Shown one piece after another: positions 21,578-31,802 of a DNA stretch of 64,000 nucleotides. Source of the stretch: JALYOC01 sp036675345 (lineage in GTDB: Bacteria > Myxococcota > Myxococcia > Myxococcales > Myxococcaceae). Where the stretch lies: the NCBI GenBank assembly GCA_036675345.1, contig JAKFFE010000021.1:62001-126000 (forward strand). The letters run 5' to 3'. The notes below the pieces were generated by a model. It was not told the origin of the DNA. It did not search any database and saw only the letters and a program-made list of their open reading frames with translations. A program made the position numbers and the translations under genes. Numbering within the stretch: the stretch's first letter is position 1; every line of letters begins with the position of its first letter.

Positions 21578-23034
21578 GGGGCGGTCGGTCGGTAGAGGGG
21601 CGTCACCTCCTGGAGCAGGAACCGGAGCACGTCCGCCACCGAGTAGTCTTCCCGGTCCTCCAGAAAGAGTCGGAGGGACTTGAGGTCGTCTCCACTGGTC
21701 AGCAGCGGCGCCTCTACCGTGCCGTCCTCACGCAGCTGCCCGTGGCCCACGTTGGCCATCAGTGAGTTGCATAGACACTGCCTGCCCACGGTGTCCTCCA
21801 GCGCGCCGCCCTTGGCCAGATAGGTCTCCACCGGCTCCCCCGGGCAGCGGTAGCCGATCTTCCCGTCCGGCTTGCGGTAGGCGGTGCGCAGGTAGCCCAG
21901 ATCGCAGACCCGCTTCCGCGCCGCGGTCACCGTGGGCAGGCCCTCCAGCACCACCCGCTTGAAGGGATAGCCGGTGGGAGAAGCCCGGGGATCGGTGAAC
22001 ACGTCCACCGTGCCTGCCCTGGCGCCGGCCAGGGTGGTCTGACGCAAGGAGGAATCCAGGCCGGACTCCTGGCAGAAGGCGAACAGGGTCCCCACCTGCA
22101 CCCCGGCGGCGCCGGCGGCCAGCGCCTGGCGCAGCGCCGCCGGTGAGCCGGCCCCACCGGCGATCCAGAACGGGAGTCCGAGGCGGGCCAGCGCCGGAAG
22201 ATCGACCTCGTCCCGCTCGCCGTAGAGCGGTTCTCCGCGGTCGTTGAAGCGTGGGGTGCCGCGAGGCGGGGCGTTGTGTCCGCCGGCAGTGGGGCCCTCC
22301 ACCACGAAGCCGTCCACCCTCCCGGTGGCCTTCCTGGCCAGCATGGTGGCCAGTGAGTTGGAGGAGACGATCGCCAGGAACTGCGGGCGGCGGAGGGCGG
22401 GAGTGCCCTCCCAGTGGCGCCGGGGATCAAAGCGGAGCGTCTCCACCTGATCGGCGGTGGATCCGGTCACCTCCAGCCGCAGGGTGGCCGGCTGGTTGGC
22501 CGCGAGCTGATCGAGGGCCAGCGGGATCTCCCGGGGGATTCCCGCGCCCATCAGCACCACGTCCACCCCGGCCAGGATCGCGCCATACAGCGAGGGCAGG
22601 GTGGGCGGCTGCACCTTGGTCAGCAGGTTCAGCCCCACCTCCGCGGAGTGGCCCTCCTTGGCCAGCCACACCTCCACGAAGGTGGAGAGGATGGCCACCT
22701 GCTCGCGTTCAACGCTGACCCGGTGATCGAACATCGGCAGGTCGCGGTAGGGCGTCCCGGGTGTCCGCCCGCCCTCCTTGAAGTAGCGGCGCAGGACCTG
22801 GTCCGCGGCGCCGGGAAGGGGGAAATGGGAGAGGGCGCGGCGGAGATCACCTCCCGGATCGCCGTCCTCCAGGCGACGGACGAAGAGCGCGTCCAGCCCC
22901 ACCCCGGAGACCACGCCCAGCTGGCCGCGGGTGGAGACGGCGCGGGCCAGCCGCCAGTGGGAGACGCCGATGCCCATTCCGCCCTGGATGATCCGGGGGA
23001 GAGGGGAGGGGAGGAGATCATGCGGAGGGGTCAT
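21550..23034 (-). CDS. Nitronate monooxygenase-family FMN protein (long form)
   Basis: 494 residues, a TIM-barrel flavoprotein of the 2-nitropropane dioxygenase family. Visible blocks include RIIQGGMGIGVSHWRLA at the N-terminus, VVLMGAGIPREIP, VVEGPTAGGHNAP (flavin-binding GGH region) and WIAGGAGSPAALRQALAAGA with VQVGTLFAF. It is longer than the common 320-360-residue enzymes because of an extra C-terminal region containing a cysteine group (RCPGEP, RQCLCNSL). Whether it oxidises nitronates or another substrate cannot be read from sequence. Confidence 0.82.
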   Translation of the reverse strand: MTPPHDLLPSPLPRIIQGGMGIGVSHWRLARAVSTRGQLGVVSGVGLDALFVRRLEDGDPGGDLRRALSHFPLPGAADQVLRRYFKEGGRTPGTPYRDLPMFDHRVSVEREQVAILSTFVEVWLAKEGHSAEVGLNLLTKVQPPTLPSLYGAILAGVDVVLMGAGIPREIPLALDQLAANQPATLRLEVTGSTADQVETLRFDPRRHWEGTPALRRPQFLAIVSSNSLATMLARKATGRVDGFVVEGPTAGGHNAPPRGTPRFNDRGEPLYGERDEVDLPALARLGLPFWIAGGAGSPAALRQALAAGAAGVQVGTLFAFCQESGLDSSLRQTTLAGARAGTVDVFTDPRASPTGYPFKRVVLEGLPTVTAARKRVCDLGYLRTAYRKPDGKIGYRCPGEPVETYLAKGGALEDTVGRQCLCNSLMANVGHGQLREDGTVEAPLLTSGDDLKSLRLFLEDREDYSVADVLRFLLQEVTPLYRPTAPQEASATPA

Positions 23035-23135
23035 TGGTCGCAGGGTGCGCTCGCGGGTGTCACCGCCCGGTAAGCGGCCCGGGCCAGTTGCGCCAGGTCA
23101 AGGTCTCGGCGGATGGGATGGATTAGGTGCGGCGG

Positions 23136-23702
23136 ATGCGGACTGCCTCCTCGCTGGATCCGATCGAGCTGTTGATGCGTGAGCACCGTCAGATCGAGCG
23201 GGTGCTGGCGGTGCTGGTGGATGAGGTGGCGGCGGTGCGCGCGGGAGGGCGCCCTTCGATCCGGGTGTTCACCGCCGCCGCCCGCTTCATCCGCCGCTAC
23301 GGGGACGGAGTGCATCACGCCAAGGAGGAGGACGTGCTCTTCCCGGCGATGGTGGAGTGCGGGGTGCCGATCGATACCGGCCCGGTGGCCTGCATGCTCC
23401 GGGAGCACGGGCATGGGCGGGCCATGTTGAAACAGATCGACCAGTCGCTGACCGCGCTGGGCGACGGTGACCGGGAGGCGCAGCCCCTGCTGCTGGAGGC
23501 GGCCTCGGGCTATGCGCAGCACCTGGCGGCGCACATCGGACGGGAGGACGGCTTCATCTACCCGCTGGCCCGCCAGGCAGTACCGGAGGCGTTGCTGGCC
23601 AGGATGCCGGCCTACTTCGCGCAGCTGGACCGGGCGTTGCCACTGACGCTGGCCACCGCCGCGTCCGAGGTAGAGCGGGCGTACGACACCGGGAGGGGCT
23701 GA
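23136..23702 (+). CDS. Hemerythrin HHE-domain protein
   Basis: 188 residues from the ATG at 23136 (a GTG nine bases earlier is an alternative). It forms a four-helix bundle with spaced His/Glu ligands: REHRQIE, HHAKEEDVLFPAM, LREHGHG and HIGREDGFIYPLA. Such proteins bind a di-iron centre and are linked to oxygen, nitric oxide or iron handling. It stands alone between convergent neighbours; its 3' end meets a strong hairpin shared with speA. Confidence 0.85.
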   Translation: MRTASSLDPIELLMREHRQIERVLAVLVDEVAAVRAGGRPSIRVFTAAARFIRRYGDGVHHAKEEDVLFPAMVECGVPIDTGPVACMLREHGHGRAMLKQIDQSLTALGDGDREAQPLLLEAASGYAQHLAAHIGREDGFIYPLARQAVPEALLARMPAYFAQLDRALPLTLATAASEVERAYDTGRG

Positions 23703-23723
23703 GCCGAGGGGCCCCGCAAACGA

Positions 23724-23757
23724 ATCGCGGCCCCGACCGGGAGGTCGAGGCCGCGAT
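23724..23757 (-). terminator. Strong hairpin between hemerythrin and speA genes
   Basis: Nine-base perfect outer stem ATCGCGGCC / GGCCGCGAT with an inner GACC / GGTC pair. It lies 20 bases after the speA stop on the minus strand, where it is followed by TCGTTTG, and 22 bases after the hemerythrin stop on the plus strand. Probably serves both genes. Confidence 0.6.
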
Positions 23758-23777
23758 GAGGACTGTGCGAAGAGCGC

Positions 23778-25784
<2,007 letters not shown>

Positions 25785-25832
25785 CGAAAGAAACTCCCTC
25801 TGCCGGGCGCTGCCGGCGCTGTGAAGGGGCGG

Positions 25833-25860
25833 ACTATAGGGAAATGACGCCGTGCTTCAA
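25833..25860 (-). promoter_or_regulatory. Sigma-70-type promoter for speA
   Basis: TTGAAG (25860-25855) and TATAGT (25838-25833), spacer 16 bases; expected start near 25826 gives a leader of about 42 bases. Confidence 0.65.
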
Positions 25861-26006
25861 TTCCGGCGTGAGATCGGCATGCGCAAGCCCATTTCCGGCG
25901 GTCCGCGCCGGGCGGGCGGGAGGGCAGGCGAGGAGACGTGCCCCGGGGCCACTGTGGAGAACCGTCGCTAGGTTGGAATTGCACAGACGCTTGGACGGGG
26001 GGACGA

Positions 26007-27071
26007 ATGAACGGAGCGGCGCGTCGGGAGGAGGAGGTGCTCACGCCAAGGGCGATCTACGAGCGGCTGGACCGCTTCGTCATCGGCCAGGAGGCGGCGA
26101 AGCGTTCGGTGGCGATCGCCGCCTACAACCACCTCAAACGCTGTCAGGCTCGGAAAACCCGGCGGGCCTCGCTGCTCAAGAAGAGCAACATCCTGCTGAT
26201 CGGCCCCACCGGCAGCGGCAAGACGCACATCGCCCGGCACCTGGCGGAGATCCTCTCGGTGCCCTTCACCGTGGTGGACGCCACCGAGTACACGGAGGCT
26301 GGCTACTACGGCAAAGACGTGGAGGTGATGATTTCGGAGCTGCTCTTCAAGGCCAACCACTCGGTGGAGGACGCGGAGCGGGGGATCATCTTCATCGACG
26401 AGGTGGACAAGATCGCCCGCCGCTCCCAGGGAGCGCGCAATGGCGCCGGGTCGCGGGACATCGGCGGCGAGGGCGTGCAGCAGGCGCTGCTCAAGCTGCT
26501 GGAGGGCCGAGAGGTGTCGGTCCCGCTGAACGTGACCCAGGCGTGGAACAAGCACGACTTCGTGCAGATGGACACCAGCGACATCCTCTTCGTCTGCGCC
26601 GGCACCTTCTCCGACCTGTTCGAGTACGGGGAGGAGAAGAAGGCGCACGCGCTGGGGTTCGGCGCGTCGGAGCAGGCGCGGGAGCTGAAGAAGCGGGTGA
26701 AGGTGAAGGAGCTGATCGACTTCGGGATGCTGGCCGAGTTCCTGGGCCGGCTCCCGGTGGTGGTTCAGCTGGAGCTGCTGGGGGAAGAGGAGCTGCTGCG
26801 CGTCCTCACCGAGCCCCCGGACGCGATCGTCCGCGAATACAAGGAGCTGCTGCAGCTGGACGACATCTCCCTGGAGTTCAAGGAGACCGCGCTGCGGGAG
26901 GTGGTCCGCTACTCGCTGGAGCGCGGGTTGGGCGCTCGGGGGCTGCGCGCCATCCTGGAGCACGTGATGTCGGAAGTGATGTTCGACGCGCCGGAGAGGA
27001 AGCGCCGGAAGGTGGAGCTGGACGGAGCCTTCGTCCGGGCCCGGCTCAGCGAGGCCCAGGTGTCGATCTAG
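26007..27071 (+). CDS. ClpX-like AAA+ unfoldase lacking the N-terminal zinc domain
   Basis: 354 residues from the ATG at 26007 with a G-rich Shine-Dalgarno. ClpX hallmarks: FVIGQEAAKR, Walker A GPTGSGKT (66-73), the pore loop in TEAGYYGKDVE (GYYG at 99-102, canonical GYVG), Walker B IIFIDEVD (127-134), and sensor 2 in ERGLGARGLRAILE. An LGFGAS segment occupies the place of the ClpX loop (IGF/LGF) that docks on ClpP. The four-Cys zinc-binding domain that binds adaptors is absent: the AAA region starts within 20 residues. It is therefore probably a second, specialised ClpX that may still dock on ClpP. No clpP is nearby. Confidence 0.85.
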   Translation: MNGAARREEEVLTPRAIYERLDRFVIGQEAAKRSVAIAAYNHLKRCQARKTRRASLLKKSNILLIGPTGSGKTHIARHLAEILSVPFTVVDATEYTEAGYYGKDVEVMISELLFKANHSVEDAERGIIFIDEVDKIARRSQGARNGAGSRDIGGEGVQQALLKLLEGREVSVPLNVTQAWNKHDFVQMDTSDILFVCAGTFSDLFEYGEEKKAHALGFGASEQARELKKRVKVKELIDFGMLAEFLGRLPVVVQLELLGEEELLRVLTEPPDAIVREYKELLQLDDISLEFKETALREVVRYSLERGLGARGLRAILEHVMSEVMFDAPERKRRKVELDGAFVRARLSEAQVSI

Positions 27072-27075
27072 CCGC

Positions 27076-30000
27076 TCAGACGGTGGTGTCGCGGAGGCGG
27101 GTGTGGGCCCTGCCCGCCAGTTCGACGACGGTCTGGAGCTCCTGCTCCGCGTCAGGGGAGAGGGGCTCCAGAGCGCTCTCCGCGTAGACGAAGGCCACCG
27201 GCGCGCCGTGGCAGGAGACGGCCGCGATCACCAGGTAAGGCGAGCGGGGAGAGAGTTGGGCGAACAGCTGTTCGTCCACCGGCCCCTCGGGGGCCGCGAG
27301 GTGGAAGGGAGAGCTGGCGCCCGCCGCGGACCTGAGCGCGGAGGGGAGATCGAGCGGAACGCGCAACTCGGTCAGCTCCGGATCGTCGGTTCCCTCGCCC
27401 ACTCCCTTCCAGACCGAGGCATGGCCGCCGCTCTCCACCAGCACGAAAGCGCGGCCAAAGCGCATCGCGCAGTACTGGAGGAGCGCCGCCGAGATCTCGT
27501 TGGCCGAACGCGCGGTCTCCAACTCACCCTCCAGCCCCTCCGGCAGTTCGGGGGCGAGAGCCGGGGCTGGCTGAGGGGAGAGGCCATCGCGGTCGGCGGG
27601 CGGGGCTGCTTCGTCGTCGACCAGCGCTTCGGAGCGTGGCGCGGCAACCAGCGCGTTGGCCGAGCCGGGCTCGAAGGGGGCCGCGACGAGGGAAGCGCCG
27701 GCGGAGTCGGGCTTAGCGGGTGGGGCGGCGAGCGAGGCGCCGGCGGAGTCGGGCTCAGCGGGTGGGGCGGCGAGCGAGGCGCCGGCGGAGTCGGGCTCGG
27801 CGCGTGCCGCGACGACGGAGTCGGACTCAGCGGGAGGCGAGGAGAGCGAGGCGCCGGCGGAGTCGGACTCAGCGGGTGAGCCGGCGAGCGAGGCGCCGGC
27901 GGAGTCGGGCTCGGCTTTTGCCGCGACAACGGAGTCGGACTCAGCGGGTGAGGCGGCGAGCGAGGGGCCGGTGGAGTCGGACTCAGCGGGAGCCGCGACG
28001 GGCGCAGCGCCGGCAGAGTCGGGCTCAGCGGGTGCTGCGGCGAGCGGAGCGCCGGCGGAGTCGGACTCGACGGGAGCCGCAGAGAGCGGAGCGCCGGCGG
28101 AGTCGGACTCGACGGGAGCCGCAGAGAGCGGAGCGCCGGCGGAGTCGGACTCGACGGGAGCCGCAGAGAGCGAAGCGCCGGCGGAGGCGGACTCGGCGGG
28201 AACCGCAGAGAGCGAAGCGCCGGCGGAGGCGGACTCGGCGGGAGCCGCGACGGGGGAATCGCCGGGGGAGTCGGACTCGACGGGAGCCGCGGAGAGCGAA
28301 GCGCCGGTGGAGTCGGACTCGACGGTCGCCGAGGAGAGCGAAGCGCCGGTGGAGTCGGACTCGACGGTCGCCGAGGAGAGCGAAGCGCCGGCGGAGTCGG
28401 ACTCGGTGGGAGTCGCGATGGGAGAAGCGCCGGCGGAGTCGGATTCGGCGGCTTCCGCGGAGAGCGAAGCGCCGGTGGAGTCGGACTCGGCGGGAGCCGC
28501 GACGACTGGATTGCCGGCGGAGTCGGCCTCGGCGGGTGCCGCGGCGAGCGAAGCGCCGGTGGAGTCGGACTCGGTGGGAGCCGCGACGACTGGATTGCCA
28601 GCGAAGTCGGGCTCTGTGGGCGCTGCTCCGGCGACTGGCTCCGCACCCCAGGTGCTGGATTCGGCCTCGTCCGTCGGCGACTCCAGGACCAAGTCTTCGG
28701 GGTACCCGACCGCCGACCAGGGCGCGACTGGACCGGTCAGTGGATGGAGGGTCTCAATCTCCAGCCCCGCGTCCTCCACCACCGGGTTCCACTCGGTGTG
28801 CTCCCACGGAGAGGAGAGCGGCAGCGGGTCTCGGGGGCGGCCATCGGCTTCAACCGGCAGGGCGCGTCCGGAGTCGTCGCTCCAGGAGAAGAACTCCCAG
28901 ATCTCGGCGCGATCGATCACCTCCGCGGAGAGAGGTCGCGAGCGCCGGGTCGCGTGGATCCGGGAGACTGCCTCCGCCAGCTCGGCCGGGGGACGCTCCT
29001 CGAACACCGCGTACGGGTCGGAACGCAGCGTCCACTGATCGAGTGAGTCCTCGTCGAAGAGACGGTCCTCATCGTTGGGCGCACGGGAACGGATCACCGG
29101 GGCGGGAGTGCCGGGCGGCAGGTCCTGCCGTCGCGCTGGAGGTGCCCGCGAGGCCCAGGGCGGAGGAGGTGGATAACCCCACTGCGGGGGCGGCGGTCCC
29201 CAGCCCCCGCGGGCCCAGGGCGGCGGGGCCACCGGGTAGCGGTAACCCGGCGGGGGCGGATAGCCCGTCGGAGGCATCCGAGCAGGCATCGGCGGAGGAG
29301 CTCCGCCAGGGATTCGGCCCGGGGGAGCTGCACGCCCACCGGGAGCCTCGACCGCGGGATCCGGGCCACTTCCTGCGGTCGGCGAAGCAGCCGACGGAGG
29401 CACCGTCGGCGCCGTCTCAGAGCCACTCATCGAGGGAGCAGCGGTGCCCCTCGGCAGGCCGCTCGCGCGGTCGGTGTTCGAACTGTCCAACGGCGCTGGG
29501 GCAGCGGAGGGGACACCCGGGCGATTCTCCGGATCGCCCGAAGGCGCTACCGCAGGAAGCGGAAAGGGGGAGGGAGCCTCCACGCCCGACGGAGACGAAA
29601 CGGCGGCCGCTCCGTCTGCAGCGAGGGAGGGCACCGACGAAGCATCGGCGGTGGGCGTCGCCGCTCCGACCTTCGCGAACTTCGGCGAACCGTCGGTGGA
29701 AGGCGCTGCTTCGCCGGCCTTCGCGAGCATCGGCGAACCGTCGGTGGAAGGCGCCGCTTCGCCGGCCTTCGCCTGCATCGGCGAACCGTCGGTGGAAGGC
29801 GCTGCTTCGCCGGCCTTCGCCAGCCTCGGCGAACCGTCGGTGGCAAGCGCCGCTCCGGCCTTCGCCAGCATCGGTGGAGAGCCGACAGCTGGCGTTCCAG
29901 CGGCGGACGGGGAGCGCATCGGAGAACCATCGGCGGGCGGCGCAACCCCTCCGGCCTTCGTCAGCATCGGCGGAGAGCCGACAACTGGCGTTCCAGCTGC

Positions 30001-30951
30001 GGACGGGGAGGCCATCGGCGAAGCGGTGGCGGGCGGCGCAGCGCCTCCGGGCTTCCCGAGCATCGGCGGAGAGACGACCGCTGGTGTTCCGGCAACGGAA
30101 ACAGAGGGCACCGGGGCGCCCAGCACCGGTGGAGCGCCGGCCATCGGCGGGGCGGCCTCGGACGCACCCTCCCACTCGACGGGAACCCCCTCGCGTCGGA
30201 ACTCCTGGTGGGGGGCCTCGGCGAACCCCGGGTCCTCCGCGCCGACCTCCAGTTCAGCCTGGAACTCGCCCGGGTCCTCTTCCATCGCCTGGGCTGCCGC
30301 GTGGATCCTGGCCAGCGCCCCGCCGTCGTCCGGCCCGGAGGCGTCCAGCTCGTCCTCCTCGGCGGACAGGTACTGACTCTCCCTCAGACTGCCGAACAGC
30401 TGCTCCTTCTCCTCGGCCTCCGGCACCGGCATCCCCTGCCGCTCGGCGGGCTCCGGCTCCGGTCCGCGGCGGCGCCGCTTCTCGTTCCGCTCGGGCGCCA
30501 GACGGATGAAGCGCTCCTTGCGCTTCATCCCGTAGCGGCGCTCCAACACGAAGGCCAGCCGCAGCTCCGGGACCAGGAACGGGATCACCCTCAGCCCGGT
30601 GATGAAGGCCAGCGCGTCCTGCACCGCGGGATCGTGCGGTGAGGCCATCGCCATCTTCACCCGGCGGGCCTCCAGGGCGAACGGGAAGGCCTGGTGGGCC
30701 TGGGCCTGCTCCGGGGTGAGGACCTTCAGCGCCGGCGCGGGGGCATTGTCCAGCTGCTCCTCGGTCACCACCGGGTAGCGCAGCTGCTCGGCCAGAGCCT
30801 CGGCCAGGTCGTCCAGCTCGAGCAGATCCAGCTCGACCAGGATGGTTCCCAGCCGACCTCCGTAGATGAGCTGTGCCCGGAGTGCCTCGTCGAGCTCGGC
30901 GGCGGTGATCAACCGACGACGTACGAGGATGGACCCGATCCTTTCCGCCAT
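27076..30951 (-). CDS. Large MshEN-domain protein with two repeat arrays and a C-terminal GAF-like domain
   Basis: About 1291 residues. The first 140 form an MshEN/GspE-N-type domain (MAERIGSILVRRRLI, GRLGTILVELDLL, MAMASPHDP, FVLERRYG), a fold that in some proteins binds cyclic di-GMP. A basic stretch and an acidic linker follow, then 16-residue repeats (LAKAGEAAPSTDGSPM type), a Pro/Gly/Tyr-rich tract, a short folded segment, and 24 units of a 14-residue acidic repeat (AESDSAGASLSAAP type). The last 150 residues (YCAMRFGRAFVLVESG, LVIAAVSCHGAPVAFVYAES) look like a GAF domain. Start may be ATG 30951 (domain start) or ATG 30990. Last gene of the Hsp70-J-CvpA group, 110 bases after cvpA. Function unknown; a scaffold role is inference. 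Confidence 0.7.
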   Translation of the reverse strand: MAERIGSILVRRRLITAAELDEALRAQLIYGGRLGTILVELDLLELDDLAEALAEQLRYPVVTEEQLDNAPAPALKVLTPEQAQAHQAFPFALEARRVKMAMASPHDPAVQDALAFITGLRVIPFLVPELRLAFVLERRYGMKRKERFIRLAPERNEKRRRRGPEPEPAERQGMPVPEAEEKEQLFGSLRESQYLSAEEDELDASGPDDGGALARIHAAAQAMEEDPGEFQAELEVGAEDPGFAEAPHQEFRREGVPVEWEGASEAAPPMAGAPPVLGAPVPSVSVAGTPAVVSPPMLGKPGGAAPPATASPMASPSAAGTPVVGSPPMLTKAGGVAPPADGSPMRSPSAAGTPAVGSPPMLAKAGAALATDGSPRLAKAGEAAPSTDGSPMQAKAGEAAPSTDGSPMLAKAGEAAPSTDGSPKFAKVGAATPTADASSVPSLAADGAAAVSSPSGVEAPSPFPLPAVAPSGDPENRPGVPSAAPAPLDSSNTDRASGLPRGTAAPSMSGSETAPTVPPSAASPTAGSGPDPAVEAPGGRAAPPGRIPGGAPPPMPARMPPTGYPPPPGYRYPVAPPPWARGGWGPPPPQWGYPPPPPWASRAPPARRQDLPPGTPAPVIRSRAPNDEDRLFDEDSLDQWTLRSDPYAVFEERPPAELAEAVSRIHATRRSRPLSAEVIDRAEIWEFFSWSDDSGRALPVEADGRPRDPLPLSSPWEHTEWNPVVEDAGLEIETLHPLTGPVAPWSAVGYPEDLVLESPTDEAESSTWGAEPVAGAAPTEPDFAGNPVVAAPTESDSTGASLAAAPAEADSAGNPVVAAPAESDSTGASLSAEAAESDSAGASPIATPTESDSAGASLSSATVESDSTGASLSSATVESDSTGASLSAAPVESDSPGDSPVAAPAESASAGASLSAVPAESASAGASLSAAPVESDSAGAPLSAAPVESDSAGAPLSAAPVESDSAGAPLAAAPAEPDSAGAAPVAAPAESDSTGPSLAASPAESDSVVAAKAEPDSAGASLAGSPAESDSAGASLSSPPAESDSVVAARAEPDSAGASLAAPPAEPDSAGASLAAPPAKPDSAGASLVAAPFEPGSANALVAAPRSEALVDDEAAPPADRDGLSPQPAPALAPELPEGLEGELETARSANEISAALLQYCAMRFGRAFVLVESGGHASVWKGVGEGTDDPELTELRVPLDLPSALRSAAGASSPFHLAAPEGPVDEQLFAQLSPRSPYLVIAAVSCHGAPVAFVYAESALEPLSPDAEQELQTVVELAGRAHTRLRDTTV
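27640..28617 (-). repeat. 42-bp minisatellite, about 24 tandem units, in frame
   Basis: Units of 42 bases encode the 14-residue motif AESDSAGASLSAAP and variants. Two units are shortened to 30 bases (AESDSVVAAK / AESDSVVAAR). Adjacent units near 28040-28160 are almost identical, showing recent duplication. Confidence 0.9.
29660..29885 (-). repeat. 48-bp tandem repeat, about four to five units, in frame
   Basis: Units encode the 16-residue motif LAKAGEAAPSTDGSPM. Flanking sequence up to about 30130 holds degenerate longer relatives with TPAVGSPPML, so the array has expanded from an older Pro/Ser-rich repeat. Confidence 0.85.
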
Positions 30952-31061
30952 TGCCCTGCCATCGTAGTCGTGATCGCCCGGCCGGTTCATCGCTCAAAAT
31001 CAGCGGTGGATGTGCGCGCCTCTCCGCGAACCCGCTACCCCGGAGCCCGAGCGGGCAGCCT

Positions 31062-31802
31062 CTACTCGGCGTCGCGCGCGGCGGCGGCCAGCCGCGCGGC
31101 CAGCGCCCGGTCCTGGATCAGCTTCATCACCGCGTTGTTCCGCAGCAGGGTCTGGAAGTCACCGGCCTGGAAGGCGCGCTGCAGCTCCGGGTCCGCCATC
31201 ACCTGTTGGAAGCGGGGATCCGCGCGCAGGGAGCGGAAGGCGGGGTTCTGCTCCAGCTTGGAGTGATCCCCCTCCCGCACCGAGCGGGCGATCTCCGCCA
31301 GGTCGTGGACCGGCGCGAACTGGGTCATCTCGAAGAGGTTGTAGGCCCGGGCGAACTTGAAGGCGTAGGAGTCCTTGGGGGACAGCCCGACCTTCTTGCC
31401 GGCGATCACCACGTGCTGTTCCACGAACGCCAGCCCGGAGACGACCAGGTAGGACAGGGCGATCACCTTGGTGGCCGCGAATACCATCCCCAGGGTGCGG
31501 TCCAGGCTCCGGTCGTGGGGATCCTTCCCGGCCATCAGCCGACGCAGCGCGCTGGTGGTGATGATCCGCACCGCCACCAGCAGGACGATGAACACCACCA
31601 CCGTGGTGAGGATCTCTCCGAACGCCAGCGGCAGGTCCAGGCTGGCCGAGAGTCGCGGGCCCAGCCACCGCGCCAGCGGCCGGGCGCAGAAGAACGCCAC
31701 CACCATCCCGGCGATCTGCGCCAGCTGCGCGGCGACGCCGGTGGCGGCGCCCAGCAGCCCGAAGAGCAGGACCACCGCCAGGATCAGGAGATCGACGCCC
31801 AT
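31062..31802 (-). CDS. CvpA-family membrane protein
   Basis: 246 residues. Four hydrophobic helices in the first 140 residues, starting MGVDLLILAVVLLFGLLGAATG, with the family-typical GAATGVAAQLAQIAGMVVAFF and LDRTLGMVFAATKV blocks. The C-terminal 90 residues are soluble and helical, with repeated Phe/Leu-based segments (NPAFRSLRADPRFQQVMADPELQRAF). CvpA proteins are inner-membrane proteins whose role in envelope homeostasis is poorly defined. Its ATG overlaps the stop of the upstream J-domain gene by one base. Confidence 0.82.
   Translation of the reverse strand: MGVDLLILAVVLLFGLLGAATGVAAQLAQIAGMVVAFFCARPLARWLGPRLSASLDLPLAFGEILTTVVVFIVLLVAVRIITTSALRRLMAGKDPHDRSLDRTLGMVFAATKVIALSYLVVSGLAFVEQHVVIAGKKVGLSPKDSYAFKFARAYNLFEMTQFAPVHDLAEIARSVREGDHSKLEQNPAFRSLRADPRFQQVMADPELQRAFQAGDFQTLLRNNAVMKLIQDRALAARLAAAARDAE

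Noticed and set aside
27640..28617. Tandem repeats as a CRISPR array
   Set aside because: Units are contiguous, in frame and diverge gradually; there are no unique spacers and no cas genes.
27720..30509. A 929-codon plus-strand frame rich in Arg
   Set aside because: It mirrors the coding minisatellite and the Pro/Ser-rich tracts of the minus-strand MshEN gene; no independent domain.
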